NCBI RefSeq assembly: GCF_019100495.1
Contig: NZ_JAHRVA010000008.1
Span: 86,919-150,918, forward strand
Direction: 5' to 3'
Length of the DNA stretch: 64,000 nucleotides
From: Falsochrobactrum tianjinense
GTDB lineage: Bacteria > Pseudomonadota > Alphaproteobacteria > Rhizobiales > Rhizobiaceae
Shown here: positions 9,300 to 17,773 of the stretch, one piece after another
Numbering within the stretch: the first letter of the stretch is position 1
How the letters are laid out: each line of letters starts with the position of its first letter
Position numbers and translations under genes: made by a program
The notes under the pieces: model-generated
The model's database searches: none
The model's input: the letters and a program-made list of their open reading frames with translations, nothing else
What the model was told of the DNA's origin: nothing

Positions 9300-10262
9300 A
9301 TGCGAAGGAAAATTTTGAGCGTTGCTTTCGCTGCATTGACCGTGGGCGCCATGGCGTTTACGGGCGTGGCGAGTGCGCAGGACAAGAAAGTCACCATCGG
9401 CGTATCGATACCGGCGGCTGATCATGGCTGGACGGCGGGCGTCGTCTATCATGCCGAGCGGGTGGCCAAGCTGCTGATGGAAGAGCATCCGGGCCTCAAT
9501 GTCATCGTCAAGACATCGCCCGATGCTGCCAATCAGGCCAACGCCTTGCAGGATCTTGCCGTGCAGGGGCTTGACGGGCTGGTGGTGCTGCCGAGTGATC
9601 CCGATCCGCTGGTCAATGCGATCAGGGAGATCAAGGACAAGGGAACCTTTGTAGCGCTGGTCGATCGCGCACCGAGCGTCAATGACAATTCGATCCGCGA
9701 TCTCTATGTGGCGGGTAACAATCCGGCGCTCGGTCGGGTGGCGGGCGAATATATCAAGGCTACTACGCCGGATGCGGAAGTCGTGATCATTCGTGGACTG
9801 CCGATTCCCATTGACCAGCAGCGTCAGGACGGTTTCGACAAGGGCATTGAAGGGGCCAACGTCAAGGTTCTCGACCGCCAATATGGCAACTGGAACCGCG
9901 ATGACGCCTTCCGCGTGATGCAGGATTTCCTGACCAAATATCAGAAGATCGATGTGGTCTGGTGTCAGGATGACGACATGGCTGTCGGCGTGCTTGAAGC
10001 CATCAAGCAGGCTGGCCGTGAAGATATTCAATATGTCATTGCGGGCGCGGGCTCGAAGGACATGATCAAGCGGGTCATGGATGGCGACAAGCTGGTGCCG
10101 GTCGATGTGCTCTATCCGCCAGCGATGGTTGCGACTGCCATGCAGCTGACGGCCGCCCATTTCTACGATCAGGTTCCGGTCAATGGCGAATATATTCTCG
10201 ATGCGACGTTGATCACCAAGGATAATGCGGAGCAGTTCTACTTCCCCGACTCTCCTTTCTGA
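9300..10262 (+). CDS. Ribose/xylose-type ABC sugar-binding protein
   Basis: Periplasmic binding protein of importer 2 (Peripla_BP_4), 320 residues. A signal peptide is evident at residues 1-29 (ending GVASAQD). The mature protein begins VTIGVSIPAADHGWTAG, a common first-strand pattern, and includes DGLVVLPSDPDPL. GGGAGGA lies five bases before ATG 9300. The gene order ATPase-permease-binding protein differs from importer 1. A terminator-like hairpin follows its stop, which would let the binding protein be made in excess over the enzymes further downstream. Confidence 0.87.
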   Translation: MRRKILSVAFAALTVGAMAFTGVASAQDKKVTIGVSIPAADHGWTAGVVYHAERVAKLLMEEHPGLNVIVKTSPDAANQANALQDLAVQGLDGLVVLPSDPDPLVNAIREIKDKGTFVALVDRAPSVNDNSIRDLYVAGNNPALGRVAGEYIKATTPDAEVVIIRGLPIPIDQQRQDGFDKGIEGANVKVLDRQYGNWNRDDAFRVMQDFLTKYQKIDVVWCQDDDMAVGVLEAIKQAGREDIQYVIAGAGSKDMIKRVMDGDKLVPVDVLYPPAMVATAMQLTAAHFYDQVPVNGEYILDATLITKDNAEQFYFPDSPF

Positions 10263-10280
10263 TCACGGCTCTGCCCCATT

Positions 10281-10310
10281 GCGCGCCTGCTTTTGCGGGC
10301 GCGCTTTTAT
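10281..10310 (+). terminator. Terminator-like hairpin between binding protein and isomerase genes
   Basis: GCGCGCCTGC (10281-10290) pairs with GCGGGCGCGC (10295-10304) across a TTTT loop, and TTTTAT follows. It is probably a partial terminator inside the operon. Confidence 0.7.
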
Positions 10311-10328
10311 CGAATGCAGGAGGATTTG

Positions 10329-11381
10329 ATGAAGACGATCAAGGGCCCGGGAATTTTCCTCGGGCAGTTTGCGGGCGATGAAGCGCCGTTCAACACATGG
10401 GACGGCATCACCAGATGGGCCGCGGAAAAAGGCTATATCGGCGTGCAGGTTCCCACATGGGCGAGCCAGCTGATCGATCTGAAAAAAGCTTCCGAATCGA
10501 AGGATTATTGCGACGAGTTTGCAGGCCTGGCGCGCGAGAACGGCGTCGAAGTCACGGAGCTTTCGACCCATCTGCAAGGCCAGCTTGTTGCGGTTCACCC
10601 GGCCTATGATGAAGCATTTGACGGTTTTGCGGTGCCGGAAGTGCGCGGCAATCCGAAAGCCCGTCAGGCCTGGGCTGTCGAGCAGGTCATGATGGCGATC
10701 AGGGCTTCACGCAATCTTGGCATCGGCGCTCATGCGACCTTTTCCGGCGCGCTGGCATGGCCTTTCATCTATCCGTGGCCGCAGCGCCCTGCCGGTCTGG
10801 TGGAGACGGCATTTGATGAACTGGCGCGGCGCTGGTCACCCATCCTCGATCATGCGGAAGAGCATGGCGTGGATATATGTTATGAGATTCATCCCGGCGA
10901 AGATTTGCATGACGGCGTGACTTTCGAGATGTTTCTTGAGCGGGTGAAGAACCATCCGCGCGCCAATATGCTCTACGATCCGTCGCATTATGTGCTGCAA
11001 TGCCTGGATTATCTCGACAATATCGACATTTACAAAGACCGGATCAGGATGTTCCACGTCAAGGATGCCGAGTTCAACCCGACCGGGCGGCAAGGCGTCT
11101 ATGGCGGCTATCAGGGCTGGGTCGAGCGGGCCGGGCGCTTCCGCTCGCTCGGCGACGGACAGGTGGATTTTGGCGCAGTCTTCTCCAAAATGGCCGCAAA
11201 TGATTTTGACGGCTGGGCCGTGGTCGAATGGGAATGCGCGCTCAAACATCCTGAGGACGGCGCGCGCGAAGGGGCTGAATTCGTTAAGCACCATATTATC
11301 CGCGTGACCGACAAGGCTTTTGATGATTTCGCCGCTGGTGGCACCGACGAAGCCGCCAATCGGCGCATGTTGGGTTTGTGA
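10329..11381 (+). CDS. Sugar phosphate isomerase/epimerase-like TIM-barrel protein
   Basis: Member of the xylose-isomerase-like TIM-barrel (AP_endonuc_2) family, 350 residues. Likely metal ligands sit in CYEIHPGED (Glu), LYDPSHY (Asp/His), FHVKDAEF (His/Asp) and VEWECA (Glu). GCAGGAGGA just before ATG 10329 is a strong ribosome binding site and rules out an upstream in-frame start at 10293. It is paired with the Gfo/Idh/MocA dehydrogenase that follows eight bases later. In relatives such pairs act on keto-sugars or glycosides that have been oxidised. The exact reaction cannot be read from the sequence. Confidence 0.8.
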   Translation: MKTIKGPGIFLGQFAGDEAPFNTWDGITRWAAEKGYIGVQVPTWASQLIDLKKASESKDYCDEFAGLARENGVEVTELSTHLQGQLVAVHPAYDEAFDGFAVPEVRGNPKARQAWAVEQVMMAIRASRNLGIGAHATFSGALAWPFIYPWPQRPAGLVETAFDELARRWSPILDHAEEHGVDICYEIHPGEDLHDGVTFEMFLERVKNHPRANMLYDPSHYVLQCLDYLDNIDIYKDRIRMFHVKDAEFNPTGRQGVYGGYQGWVERAGRFRSLGDGQVDFGAVFSKMAANDFDGWAVVEWECALKHPEDGAREGAEFVKHHIIRVTDKAFDDFAAGGTDEAANRRMLGL

Positions 11382-11388
11382 GGGTGCC

Positions 11389-12561
11389 ATGGTGATTGAA
11401 GCCAAAACGAAGGAAACCACCGCGCCGCGCATCCGGCTCGGCATGGTCGGCGGCGGGGCAGGGGCATTTATCGGCGGCGTGCACCGTATGGCCTCGCGCC
11501 TTGATAATCGCTTTGAACTGGTTGCTGGTGCGCTTTCATCCTCGCCGGAAAAGGCGCGGGATTCCGGGCGCGAGCTTGGCCTTGCGCCGGACCGCACTTA
11601 TTCCAGCTACAGGGAAATGGCGATCCGCGAAGCGCGGCTCAAGGATGGCATTGAAGCGGTTTCGATCGTGACGCCCAACCATGTGCATTATGATGCGGCG
11701 AAGGAGTTTCTCAGGCGCGGCATTCATGTCATCTGCGACAAGCCGCTGACCTCGACGCTAGCAGATGCGAAGAAGCTGAAAAAAATCGCGGATGAAAGCG
11801 GCGCTTTGTTCGTCCTCACCCATAATTATACCGGCTATCCTATGGTGCGGCAGGCGCGCGAGATGATTGCCAATGGCGAGCTTGGCGATCTGCGCGTGGT
11901 ACAAGTGGAGTATGTGCAGGATTGGCTGACCGAGGCGGTGGAAAAAACCGGCGCGAAGGGGGCTGTGTGGCGCACCGATCCGGCGCAATCGGGCCTTGGC
12001 GGAGCGACGGGCGATATTGGCACCCATGCCTATAATCTGGCTTGCTTCGTGACCGGCCTGACGCTGGAAAGTCTCGCCGCCGATCTCGACAGTTTCGTCG
12101 AAGGACGCCAGCTTGATGACAATGCCCATGTGATGCTGCGTTTTGCGGGCGGGACAAAGGGTATGCTCTGGTGCAGTCAGGTGGCTCCTGGCAATGAAAA
12201 TACGTTGCGTCTGCGTGTCTATGGCACCAAAGGCGGGCTGGAATGGGCGCAGGAAGACCCGAACCGGCTCTGGCATACGCCCTTTGGCGAGCAGAAGCGG
12301 CTGATAACGCGCGGCGGTGCGGGAACGGGAGAGGCCGCAGCGCGCGTGACCCGCATTCCCGCTGGCCACCCGGAAGGCTATCTGGAGGCTTTCGCGACGA
12401 TCTATTCCGAGGCGGCCCATGCCATTGAAGCGCATCGGCGAGAAGCAAAGCCCGACAGCGCGGTCGTCTATCCGACCGTGGATGACGGTTTGCAAGGCGT
12501 GGCATTTATCGATGCCTGTGTACGTTCCTCACGCAAGAATGGCGGCTGGGTCAGCCTTTAG
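11389..12561 (+). CDS. Gfo/Idh/MocA-family sugar dehydrogenase
   Basis: NAD(P)-dependent oxidoreductase of 390 residues. The N-terminal Rossmann fold shows GMVGGGAGAF at about residue 18. The family's EKP-like position appears as CDKPLTSTLADA near residue 120, with the Lys that contacts cofactor and substrate. GGATGDIGTHAYNLACF near 205 holds the conserved catalytic DxxxH pattern (Asp-Ile-Gly-Thr-His). ATG 11389 follows GAGGG at five bases, eight bases after the isomerase stop. A strong hairpin terminator follows. It probably oxidises an imported sugar or glycoside in the second operon. Confidence 0.82.
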   Translation: MVIEAKTKETTAPRIRLGMVGGGAGAFIGGVHRMASRLDNRFELVAGALSSSPEKARDSGRELGLAPDRTYSSYREMAIREARLKDGIEAVSIVTPNHVHYDAAKEFLRRGIHVICDKPLTSTLADAKKLKKIADESGALFVLTHNYTGYPMVRQAREMIANGELGDLRVVQVEYVQDWLTEAVEKTGAKGAVWRTDPAQSGLGGATGDIGTHAYNLACFVTGLTLESLAADLDSFVEGRQLDDNAHVMLRFAGGTKGMLWCSQVAPGNENTLRLRVYGTKGGLEWAQEDPNRLWHTPFGEQKRLITRGGAGTGEAAARVTRIPAGHPEGYLEAFATIYSEAAHAIEAHRREAKPDSAVVYPTVDDGLQGVAFIDACVRSSRKNGGWVSL

Positions 12562-12583
12562 AGCTATTTTTCGAGAGAGGGGA

Positions 12584-12614
12584 AGGGCGCCTTCATCGGG
12601 CGCCCTATCTTTTT
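12584..12614 (+). terminator. Intrinsic terminator after the dehydrogenase gene
   Basis: AGGGCGCC (12584-12591) and GGCGCCCT (12599-12606) form a perfect 8-bp stem, followed by ATCTTTTT. It ends the importer 2 operon ahead of the convergent xylA. Confidence 0.85.
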
Positions 12615-12621
12615 GTTGGTA

Positions 12622-12668
12622 GCATTATCCGGACGCAAAATCGTTACACACTTTGCTGGAAATGCTCT
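12622..12668 (-). repeat. AGCATTTCC palindromic intergenic repeat (inverted copy)
   Basis: Reverse complement of the 9146-9192 copy, with the same GCAAAA/TTTTGC hairpin. It sits between the dehydrogenase terminator and the xylA stop codon. The copy is close to the one at 9146 in sequence, including the variant AGTGTGTAACG in the loop. Confidence 0.8.
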
Positions 12669-12671
12669 GGT

Positions 12672-13979
12672 TCAGACGTAACGATTGACCACGTTTTCCA
12701 GATATTCCTGACGGCCTGATTTCGGCTGTGGGTTAATACCCTCCGCCTCGACTTCCGCTGCGATCTGGTCGAGGGAAAAATCGCTTAAAAGCTGTTTGCC
12801 GAATTCACCGTTCCAGCCTGCATAGCGTTCTTCGAGCGGTTTCGACAAAGCGCCGTCTTCGAGCATTCGTGCCGCTGCCTTCAGCCCGCGCGCGCAACAA
12901 TCCATGCCGCCAATATGGCCGATCAGCAGGTCCTGCGGGTCGAGCGACTGGCGGCGCAGCTTGGCGTCGAAATTGGTGCCGCCATTGGTGAAACCACCGT
13001 CAAGCAGGACCTGATAATAGGCCAGCGCCATTTCCGGCACATTATTGGGGAACTGGTCGGTGTCCCAGCCGGACTGGTAATCATTGCGGTTCATGTCGAT
13101 GGAGCCGAGAATGCCTAGGCTGCGCGCTAGCGCCAGTTCGTGCTCAAATGAGTGGCCGGCCAGAATGGCATGTCCCTGTTCGATATTGAGTTTTACTTCC
13201 TTTTCAAGGCCATAGCGCTTGAGAAAGCCATAGACGGTTGCGACATCATAATCATATTGATGTTTTGTCGGCTCCTGCGGCTTCGGCTCCAGCAGGATCG
13301 TGCCCTTGAAGCCGATCTTGTGCTTGTATTCGACCACGAGATTGAGGAAGCGGCCCATCTGGTCGAGTTCGCGCGAAAGATCGGTGTTGAGCAGGGTTTC
13401 ATAGCCTTCACGCCCGCCCCAGAGCACATAATTCTGCCCGCCAAGACGCTTGGTTGCGTCGATGCAGGTTTTCACGGTCGCCGCTGCAAAGGCGAAGACG
13501 TCCGGATCGGGATTGGTCGCCGCGCCCGCCATGTAGCGACGATTGGAAAACAGATTGGCCGTGCCCCATAGAAGTTTGACGCCGGTTTGCGCCTGTTTCT
13601 TCTCGAAAATATCGACGATTTCATTCAGATAGCGGGTGTTTTCGGCGAAGTTTTTGCCTTCAGGGCGTATATCAGCATCATGAAAGCAGTAAAAAGGCGC
13701 GCCAAGCAGCGAGAAAAACTCAAATGCCACATCGGCTTTCAGCTTCGCCGCATCGAGTTCGTTTGAAAACCACGGTCGCTCGAAGGTACGTCCGCCGAAC
13801 GGATCGCCACCCTCCCAGGCGAATGTATGCCAGTAAGCAACCGCGAAGCGCAGATGATCCTCCATGCGCTTGCCCAGCACTATTTCATCACGGTTATAGT
13901 GGCGGAATGCCAGCGGATTGTCGCTGTCCGGCCCTTCAAAGCGTATTTTCTCGATATCGCCGAAAAATCCGCTGCTCAT
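12672..13979 (-). CDS. xylA: Xylose isomerase
   Basis: Converts D-xylose to D-xylulose. It is 435 residues from ATG 13979, the usual length of proteobacterial XylA. GGGAGGG lies six bases before this start; upstream in-frame starts overlap that site. Catalytic and metal motifs are clear: YCFHDADI (catalytic His-Asp pair), [23 protein letters not shown] (metal Glu), [17 protein letters not shown] and [17 protein letters not shown] (second metal site). It is the last gene of the lacI-xylB-xylA operon, 30 bases after xylB. Confidence 0.97.
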   Translation of the reverse strand: MSSGFFGDIEKIRFEGPDSDNPLAFRHYNRDEIVLGKRMEDHLRFAVAYWHTFAWEGGDPFGGRTFERPWFSNELDAAKLKADVAFEFFSLLGAPFYCFHDADIRPEGKNFAENTRYLNEIVDIFEKKQAQTGVKLLWGTANLFSNRRYMAGAATNPDPDVFAFAAATVKTCIDATKRLGGQNYVLWGGREGYETLLNTDLSRELDQMGRFLNLVVEYKHKIGFKGTILLEPKPQEPTKHQYDYDVATVYGFLKRYGLEKEVKLNIEQGHAILAGHSFEHELALARSLGILGSIDMNRNDYQSGWDTDQFPNNVPEMALAYYQVLLDGGFTNGGTNFDAKLRRQSLDPQDLLIGHIGGMDCCARGLKAAARMLEDGALSKPLEERYAGWNGEFGKQLLSDFSLDQIAAEVEAEGINPQPKSGRQEYLENVVNRYV

Positions 13980-14009
13980 TTTCATCCCTCCCACAACTGT
14001 TCGAATTGC

Positions 14010-15461
14010 TCAGGCAAGCGCATGCAATGCCGGATAAAGCGCGTGATAGCGCTGATAGGCTTCGTCATAGGCCGCGCGCAGCGCCCGTTCGGGTTCGATT
14101 GCGCGTGCGGTGGCGGGCTGCGTGCAGATCACAAACGGATCGGCTCCGGTCGCGGCGATCAGGCCAAGACGCGCCGCGCCAAAGGCTGCGCCGAAATCGC
14201 CTTCTTCCGGCAGCAGGATCGGAACATCCAGTGCCGTGGCGATTGCCTTGAGCCAATATTCCGAGCGCGACCCGCCGCCCACGGCAATCAGGGAAGTAAT
14301 TTCCGTACCCGCTGATTGCAGGGCCGCGAGATTGTCGCGAATGGCGAAGGCCACGCCCTCCAGCACCGCCTGCGTCATCGCGTTGCGATCAGTTTCATGC
14401 TCCAGTCCCGTGAAGACCCCGCGGATTTTTGCGTCGTTGTGAGGCGTGCGCTCGCCCGACAGATAGGGCAGGAAAGTAACGCCGCCGGGTCGCTGCAACT
14501 GCTTGCCCAGCGCCGCGTCGAGTGCTTGCGGGGTTGTGCCAACGATATGCGAATACCAATCGAGCGCGCTTGCGGCCGACAGGATGACGCCCATCTGATG
14601 CCAAGTGTTTGGCAGCGCATGGCAGAATGCATGAACGGCGCTTTCGGGCTTTGGCTGATAGGAACCGTTGGCGGCAAAAAGCACGCCGGATGTGCCGAGC
14701 GAGACGAAAGCGTGGCCCGGCCTGACTGTGCCCATGCCGCAGGCGGAAGCGGCATTGTCGCCTGCGCCGCCCGCAATGACCGGATGATTGGCCAGCCCCC
14801 ATTTTGCGGCAAGTTCCGCCCGTAACTGTCCCGCCGGGTCGCTGCCCTCCACAAGCTTGGGCATATGGCTTTCATCAAGGCCGGTTTTCGCAAGCAGTTC
14901 GGGCGACCAGCGCCGCGCTCCCATATCGAGCCAGCTGGTACCGGAAGAATCCGACATGTCGGAGAAATATTCGCCGCTCAGCCACAGGCGCAGATAATCT
15001 TTCGGCAACAGGATTTTACGCGTGCGCGCGAAAATATCGGCCTCGTTGCGCGCTACCCAAACGAGCTTAGGCGCGGTGAAGCCCGGAAAGACGATATTGC
15101 CGGTAATGGCGCGAAAGGCGGGGTCGGCGTCGAGTTCGGCTGCTTCCTCGTAGCTGCGCGTATCGTTCCATAAAATGCAGGGGCGCAGAACCTGACCGCT
15201 TTCATCAAGCAGCGTCGCGCCATGCATCTGGCCGGAAAGGCCGATGCCGGAGATGGAAGAAAATTCTTTTGGGTAGGCGGAGCGCAAGCCATCAATGGCG
15301 CTCTCGCATGCCTTGATCCATTGTGCCGGGTCCTGCTCGCTCCAGCCGGGATGCGGACGCGATAAATCCAGATCGCCATGCGCCGAACCGATAGGGTTTT
15401 GGTCATCATCGATCAGCAGCGCCTTGACGCCCGATGTCCCAAGATCAAGCCCCAGATACAT
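14010..15461 (-). CDS. xylB: Xylulokinase
   Basis: Phosphorylates D-xylulose to xylulose 5-phosphate, feeding the pentose phosphate pathway. It is a FGGY-family kinase of 483 residues. The N-terminus YLGLDLGTSGVKALLID carries the phosphate-binding loop. SGQMHG near 80 and DASGTSWLDMGARRW-type substrate motifs near 170 are present (here DSSGTSWLDM). AVGGGSRSEYWLKAIA near 395 is the C-terminal FGGY signature region. It starts two bases after the regulator stop, so the two genes are translationally coupled, and GGAG precedes the ATG. Confidence 0.96.
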   Translation of the reverse strand: MYLGLDLGTSGVKALLIDDDQNPIGSAHGDLDLSRPHPGWSEQDPAQWIKACESAIDGLRSAYPKEFSSISGIGLSGQMHGATLLDESGQVLRPCILWNDTRSYEEAAELDADPAFRAITGNIVFPGFTAPKLVWVARNEADIFARTRKILLPKDYLRLWLSGEYFSDMSDSSGTSWLDMGARRWSPELLAKTGLDESHMPKLVEGSDPAGQLRAELAAKWGLANHPVIAGGAGDNAASACGMGTVRPGHAFVSLGTSGVLFAANGSYQPKPESAVHAFCHALPNTWHQMGVILSAASALDWYSHIVGTTPQALDAALGKQLQRPGGVTFLPYLSGERTPHNDAKIRGVFTGLEHETDRNAMTQAVLEGVAFAIRDNLAALQSAGTEITSLIAVGGGSRSEYWLKAIATALDVPILLPEEGDFGAAFGAARLGLIAATGADPFVICTQPATARAIEPERALRAAYDEAYQRYHALYPALHALA

Positions 15462-15463
15462 TT

Positions 15464-16525
15464 TTACTCCGTTTCCGCCAAATTGCGGCAGTCCGATTGC
15501 GGCAGATTATCTTTGAGAAATATCTCGATGCGGATGTGTTCCTGCCCCGGCACGATTGCAAGACGATCCGCCGAGGCTTTCAGCACGCGAATGGCGCTGC
15601 GGATTTCATGGCCTGCATCCTGCGCCAGAATCGCATGGATGAGACCCTGCCGCAATGCCTGCGCGGTGATGCCATCGCGTTCATGGGCAACGACCAGCGG
15701 GCGATCAGCATGGGCCGGAGCGGCGGCAAGCGCCTCGACGAGCCCTCTATTGCCAGCGCCAAGGCTGTAAATGCCGGCTATGTCCTGCCGGTGGGCAAGC
15801 AGGTCCCGCACCAGTTTCTCAACCCGTTTTCCCTCATCCAGACCTTCAAGCACCGGCAGAATCTCCCGGCCGGGAAAATCCACCTGCATGGCGGTGCGAA
15901 ACCCGTCATAGCGCTCCTGATGGTCACGCACTTGCAGGGAACCGGCCAGTACCGCTATCGCGCCTTTGGTTCCATTGGCAAAAAGTCCGAGCAGCCGCGC
16001 CGCCGTGCGTCCGGCAGCGCCATTGTCGATGCCGACATAATGAGCGCGTGACGAATGGCCAAGATCGGAAACCAGCGTAACCGCGTGAACGCCGCTTTGT
16101 GTCAGCCGTTGGCAGGCCGCGCGTACCGGATCGGTATCGAGGGCAATAAAGGCGACCCCGTCTGGCTGGTGTGCGGTGCAGGCGTCAAGCGCTGCAACAA
16201 GGGCGGCTTCATCGAATGCCGGTACGAGCACCAGATTGATCTGGACCCGCTCGGCCATGGCGTGTTTGATGGCGGTTTCAAGCTCCGTGCGCAGGCTGAG
16301 CATGAAAGTATTCTCATTATCGGGCAAAATAAAATCGAAACGGTAGCGCCTGCCGCGCGCGAGATTGGCAGCACCCACATCGCGTACATAGCCAAGCGCA
16401 TTCATCGCATTCATCACCCGTTCGCGGGTTTTGGCCCGCACGCCGGGGCGGTCGTTGAGGACGCGGTCCACCGTGGCGAGACTGACGCCCGCAGTTCTGG
16501 CTATATCATGCACGGTGGATTTCAT
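15464..16525 (-). CDS. LacI-family transcriptional regulator (probable xylose repressor)
   Basis: 353 residues. The N-terminal LacI helix-turn-helix is textbook: VHDIARTAGVSLATVDRVLN followed by the hinge RPGVRAKTRERV. It is followed by a periplasmic-binding-protein-like effector domain. GAGGAG precedes ATG 16525. It heads the regulator-xylB-xylA operon, so it likely senses xylose or a related sugar and represses its own operon through the CG-centred palindrome at 16561-16574. The same palindrome before importer 2 suggests that operon is also its target. Confidence 0.9.
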   Translation of the reverse strand: MKSTVHDIARTAGVSLATVDRVLNDRPGVRAKTRERVMNAMNALGYVRDVGAANLARGRRYRFDFILPDNENTFMLSLRTELETAIKHAMAERVQINLVLVPAFDEAALVAALDACTAHQPDGVAFIALDTDPVRAACQRLTQSGVHAVTLVSDLGHSSRAHYVGIDNGAAGRTAARLLGLFANGTKGAIAVLAGSLQVRDHQERYDGFRTAMQVDFPGREILPVLEGLDEGKRVEKLVRDLLAHRQDIAGIYSLGAGNRGLVEALAAAPAHADRPLVVAHERDGITAQALRQGLIHAILAQDAGHEIRSAIRVLKASADRLAIVPGQEHIRIEIFLKDNLPQSDCRNLAETE

Positions 16526-16560
16526 TTTCGCTCCTCATGCGCAAACATAGGATCAAAAAT

Positions 16561-16574
16561 GAGGTACGTAAATC
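16561..16574 (+). promoter_or_regulatory. LacI-type operator before regulator-xylBA
   Basis: GAGGTACGTAAATC: halves GAGGTAC and (reverse complement of GTAAATC) GATTTAC agree at 5 of 7 positions around a central CG, as expected for LacI-family operators. It lies 35 bases upstream of the regulator start, so autoregulation is likely. Confidence 0.65.
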
Positions 16575-16649
16575 AGAAAAATGCCGCCACAGCTTTTTGT
16601 TCATCTATCGATGATATTCAGTATGGAAAAGGTGTTTTTGACGCGAAGC

Positions 16650-16689
16650 CATACAAAAGTTTTAGTAGGCCATGCAAAAGTTTTAGTAG
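16650..16689 (+). repeat. Tandem 19-base direct repeat upstream of nadQ
   Basis: CATACAAAAGTTTTAGTAG (16650-16668) recurs as CATGCAAAAGTTTTAGTAG (16671-16689) with one mismatch and a period of 21 bases, two helical turns. It sits in the divergent gap between the lacI-type gene and nadQ, about 70-110 bases before nadQ. It resembles a double binding site for a regulator. Confidence 0.7.
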
Positions 16690-16757
16690 ATTGTAATTCC
16701 TTGTATTATTTGTGCTTGTGGCCGTTAGTGGCCGAAGCCTGACGGAAGAAGCCATTC

Positions 16758-17669
16758 TTGACTGACGATATTGCCCATACCGAACTTATTGCCGTCCTTG
16801 TCGCGGTCACGCGCGAGCAGCCGCGTGTCATGACTGTGCGGCAGGGGCAGGCGCTGCCGTCTGGCCCATTCGAGACGGAGCATCGTTCGCTGCAAGCGGG
16901 TTTGCGCGCCTGGGTTCAGGCAAGGACTGCGCATCCTGTGGGTTATCTCGAACAGCTTTATACATTCGCCGACCGCGACCGCCATCCTGATGGCGAGCGT
17001 ATCATCTCCATCAGCTATCTGGGGCTGGTGCGCGAGGATGATGCGGCGGTGGATCAGGCGGGATGGCGCGGCTGGTACGACTATCTGCCATGGGAAGACC
17101 ATCGGCAGGGCGTGCCGGAAATCGTGGACCGCCTGAGCAACGGGTTGCGCGTCTGGGCACATCAGGCAGCGTCCTCCGAACTGACGACCCAGCGCCTGCG
17201 CCGCATCGCTTTCGCTTTCGGGCTGAATGGAGAGCGCTGGAACGAGGATCTGGCGCTTCAGCGCTATGAACTGCTTTATGAAGCCGGGCTGGTGATGGAG
17301 GCGGGCAGAGGCGACGAGGAAAATGGACGGCATATGTTTGCCGACCATCGCCGTATTCTTGCAACCGCCATTGCGCGGCTGCGCGCCAAAATCAAATATC
17401 GGCCCGTTGTCTTTGAGCTGATGCCGGAAAGCTTTACACTTTTGCAGCTTCAGCGAGCGGTCGAGGCGCTGGCGGGCCTGCGTCTGCACAAGCAGAATTT
17501 CCGTCGGCTGGTCGAGCAGCAGGATCTGGTCGAGGACACCGGCGAGAGCGACAGCGAAACCGGCGGGCGCCCGGCCAAGCTGTTTCGGTTCCGCTATTCG
17601 ATCGTCGAAGAGCGCGCCCTTTCCGAGCGCCATCTGGCCGGAACAAAATTACCTGTCTCCCGCGATTGA
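16758..17669 (+). CDS. nadQ: NadQ-type NAD biosynthesis regulator (Nudix-like domain plus winged helix)
   Basis: 303 residues. The N-terminal part (about 1-150) is Nudix-like, with TELIAVLVAVTREQPRVMTV opening the fold, but the catalytic Nudix box is not recognisable. It therefore probably senses an NAD-related ligand rather than hydrolysing it. The C-terminal part (about 200-290) looks like a winged helix (FTLLQLQRAVEALAGLRLHKQNFRR) ending in the family's GGRPAKLFRFRY. This is the alphaproteobacterial NadQ family, known for repressing nadABC. The gene directly precedes nadABC, and two matching palindromes lie between them. TTG starts could extend it, but ATG 16758 begins where the fold begins. 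Confidence 0.85.
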   Translation: MTDDIAHTELIAVLVAVTREQPRVMTVRQGQALPSGPFETEHRSLQAGLRAWVQARTAHPVGYLEQLYTFADRDRHPDGERIISISYLGLVREDDAAVDQAGWRGWYDYLPWEDHRQGVPEIVDRLSNGLRVWAHQAASSELTTQRLRRIAFAFGLNGERWNEDLALQRYELLYEAGLVMEAGRGDEENGRHMFADHRRILATAIARLRAKIKYRPVVFELMPESFTLLQLQRAVEALAGLRLHKQNFRRLVEQQDLVEDTGESDSETGGRPAKLFRFRYSIVEERALSERHLAGTKLPVSRD

Positions 17670-17671
17670 CA

Positions 17672-17692
17672 ATATGCTCCCATTGAGTATAT
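17672..17692 (+). promoter_or_regulatory. NadQ-like operator box 1
   Basis: ATATGCTC (17672-17679), a five-base spacer, and GAGTATAT (17685-17692); the arms match at 7 of 8 pairs. It lies just after the nadQ stop and about 80 bases before the nadA start. Confidence 0.75.
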
Positions 17693-17706
17693 CTATATCC
17701 CATTAA

Positions 17707-17725
17707 AATGCTCATTATGAGTATA
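17707..17725 (+). promoter_or_regulatory. NadQ-like operator box 2
   Basis: AATGCTC, five bases, GAGTATA: same half-sites and same spacer as box 1, centred 34 bp further on. It overlaps any start of nadA upstream of the GTG at 17774, which argues that the region is promoter, not coding. Confidence 0.75.
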
Positions 17726-17773
17726 AAGAGATGGCTTTGCTTACGGCAAGCCATACACTGCTGGGAGGCTGTC

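Noticed and set aside
16725-17633. 302-residue minus-strand frame over nadQ
   Set aside because: It is a shadow of nadQ; the plus strand has the recognisable regulator domains.
17708-17773. Longer nadA start at 17708
   Set aside because: The region carries the NadQ-like boxes and the ribosome binding site points to GTG 17774.
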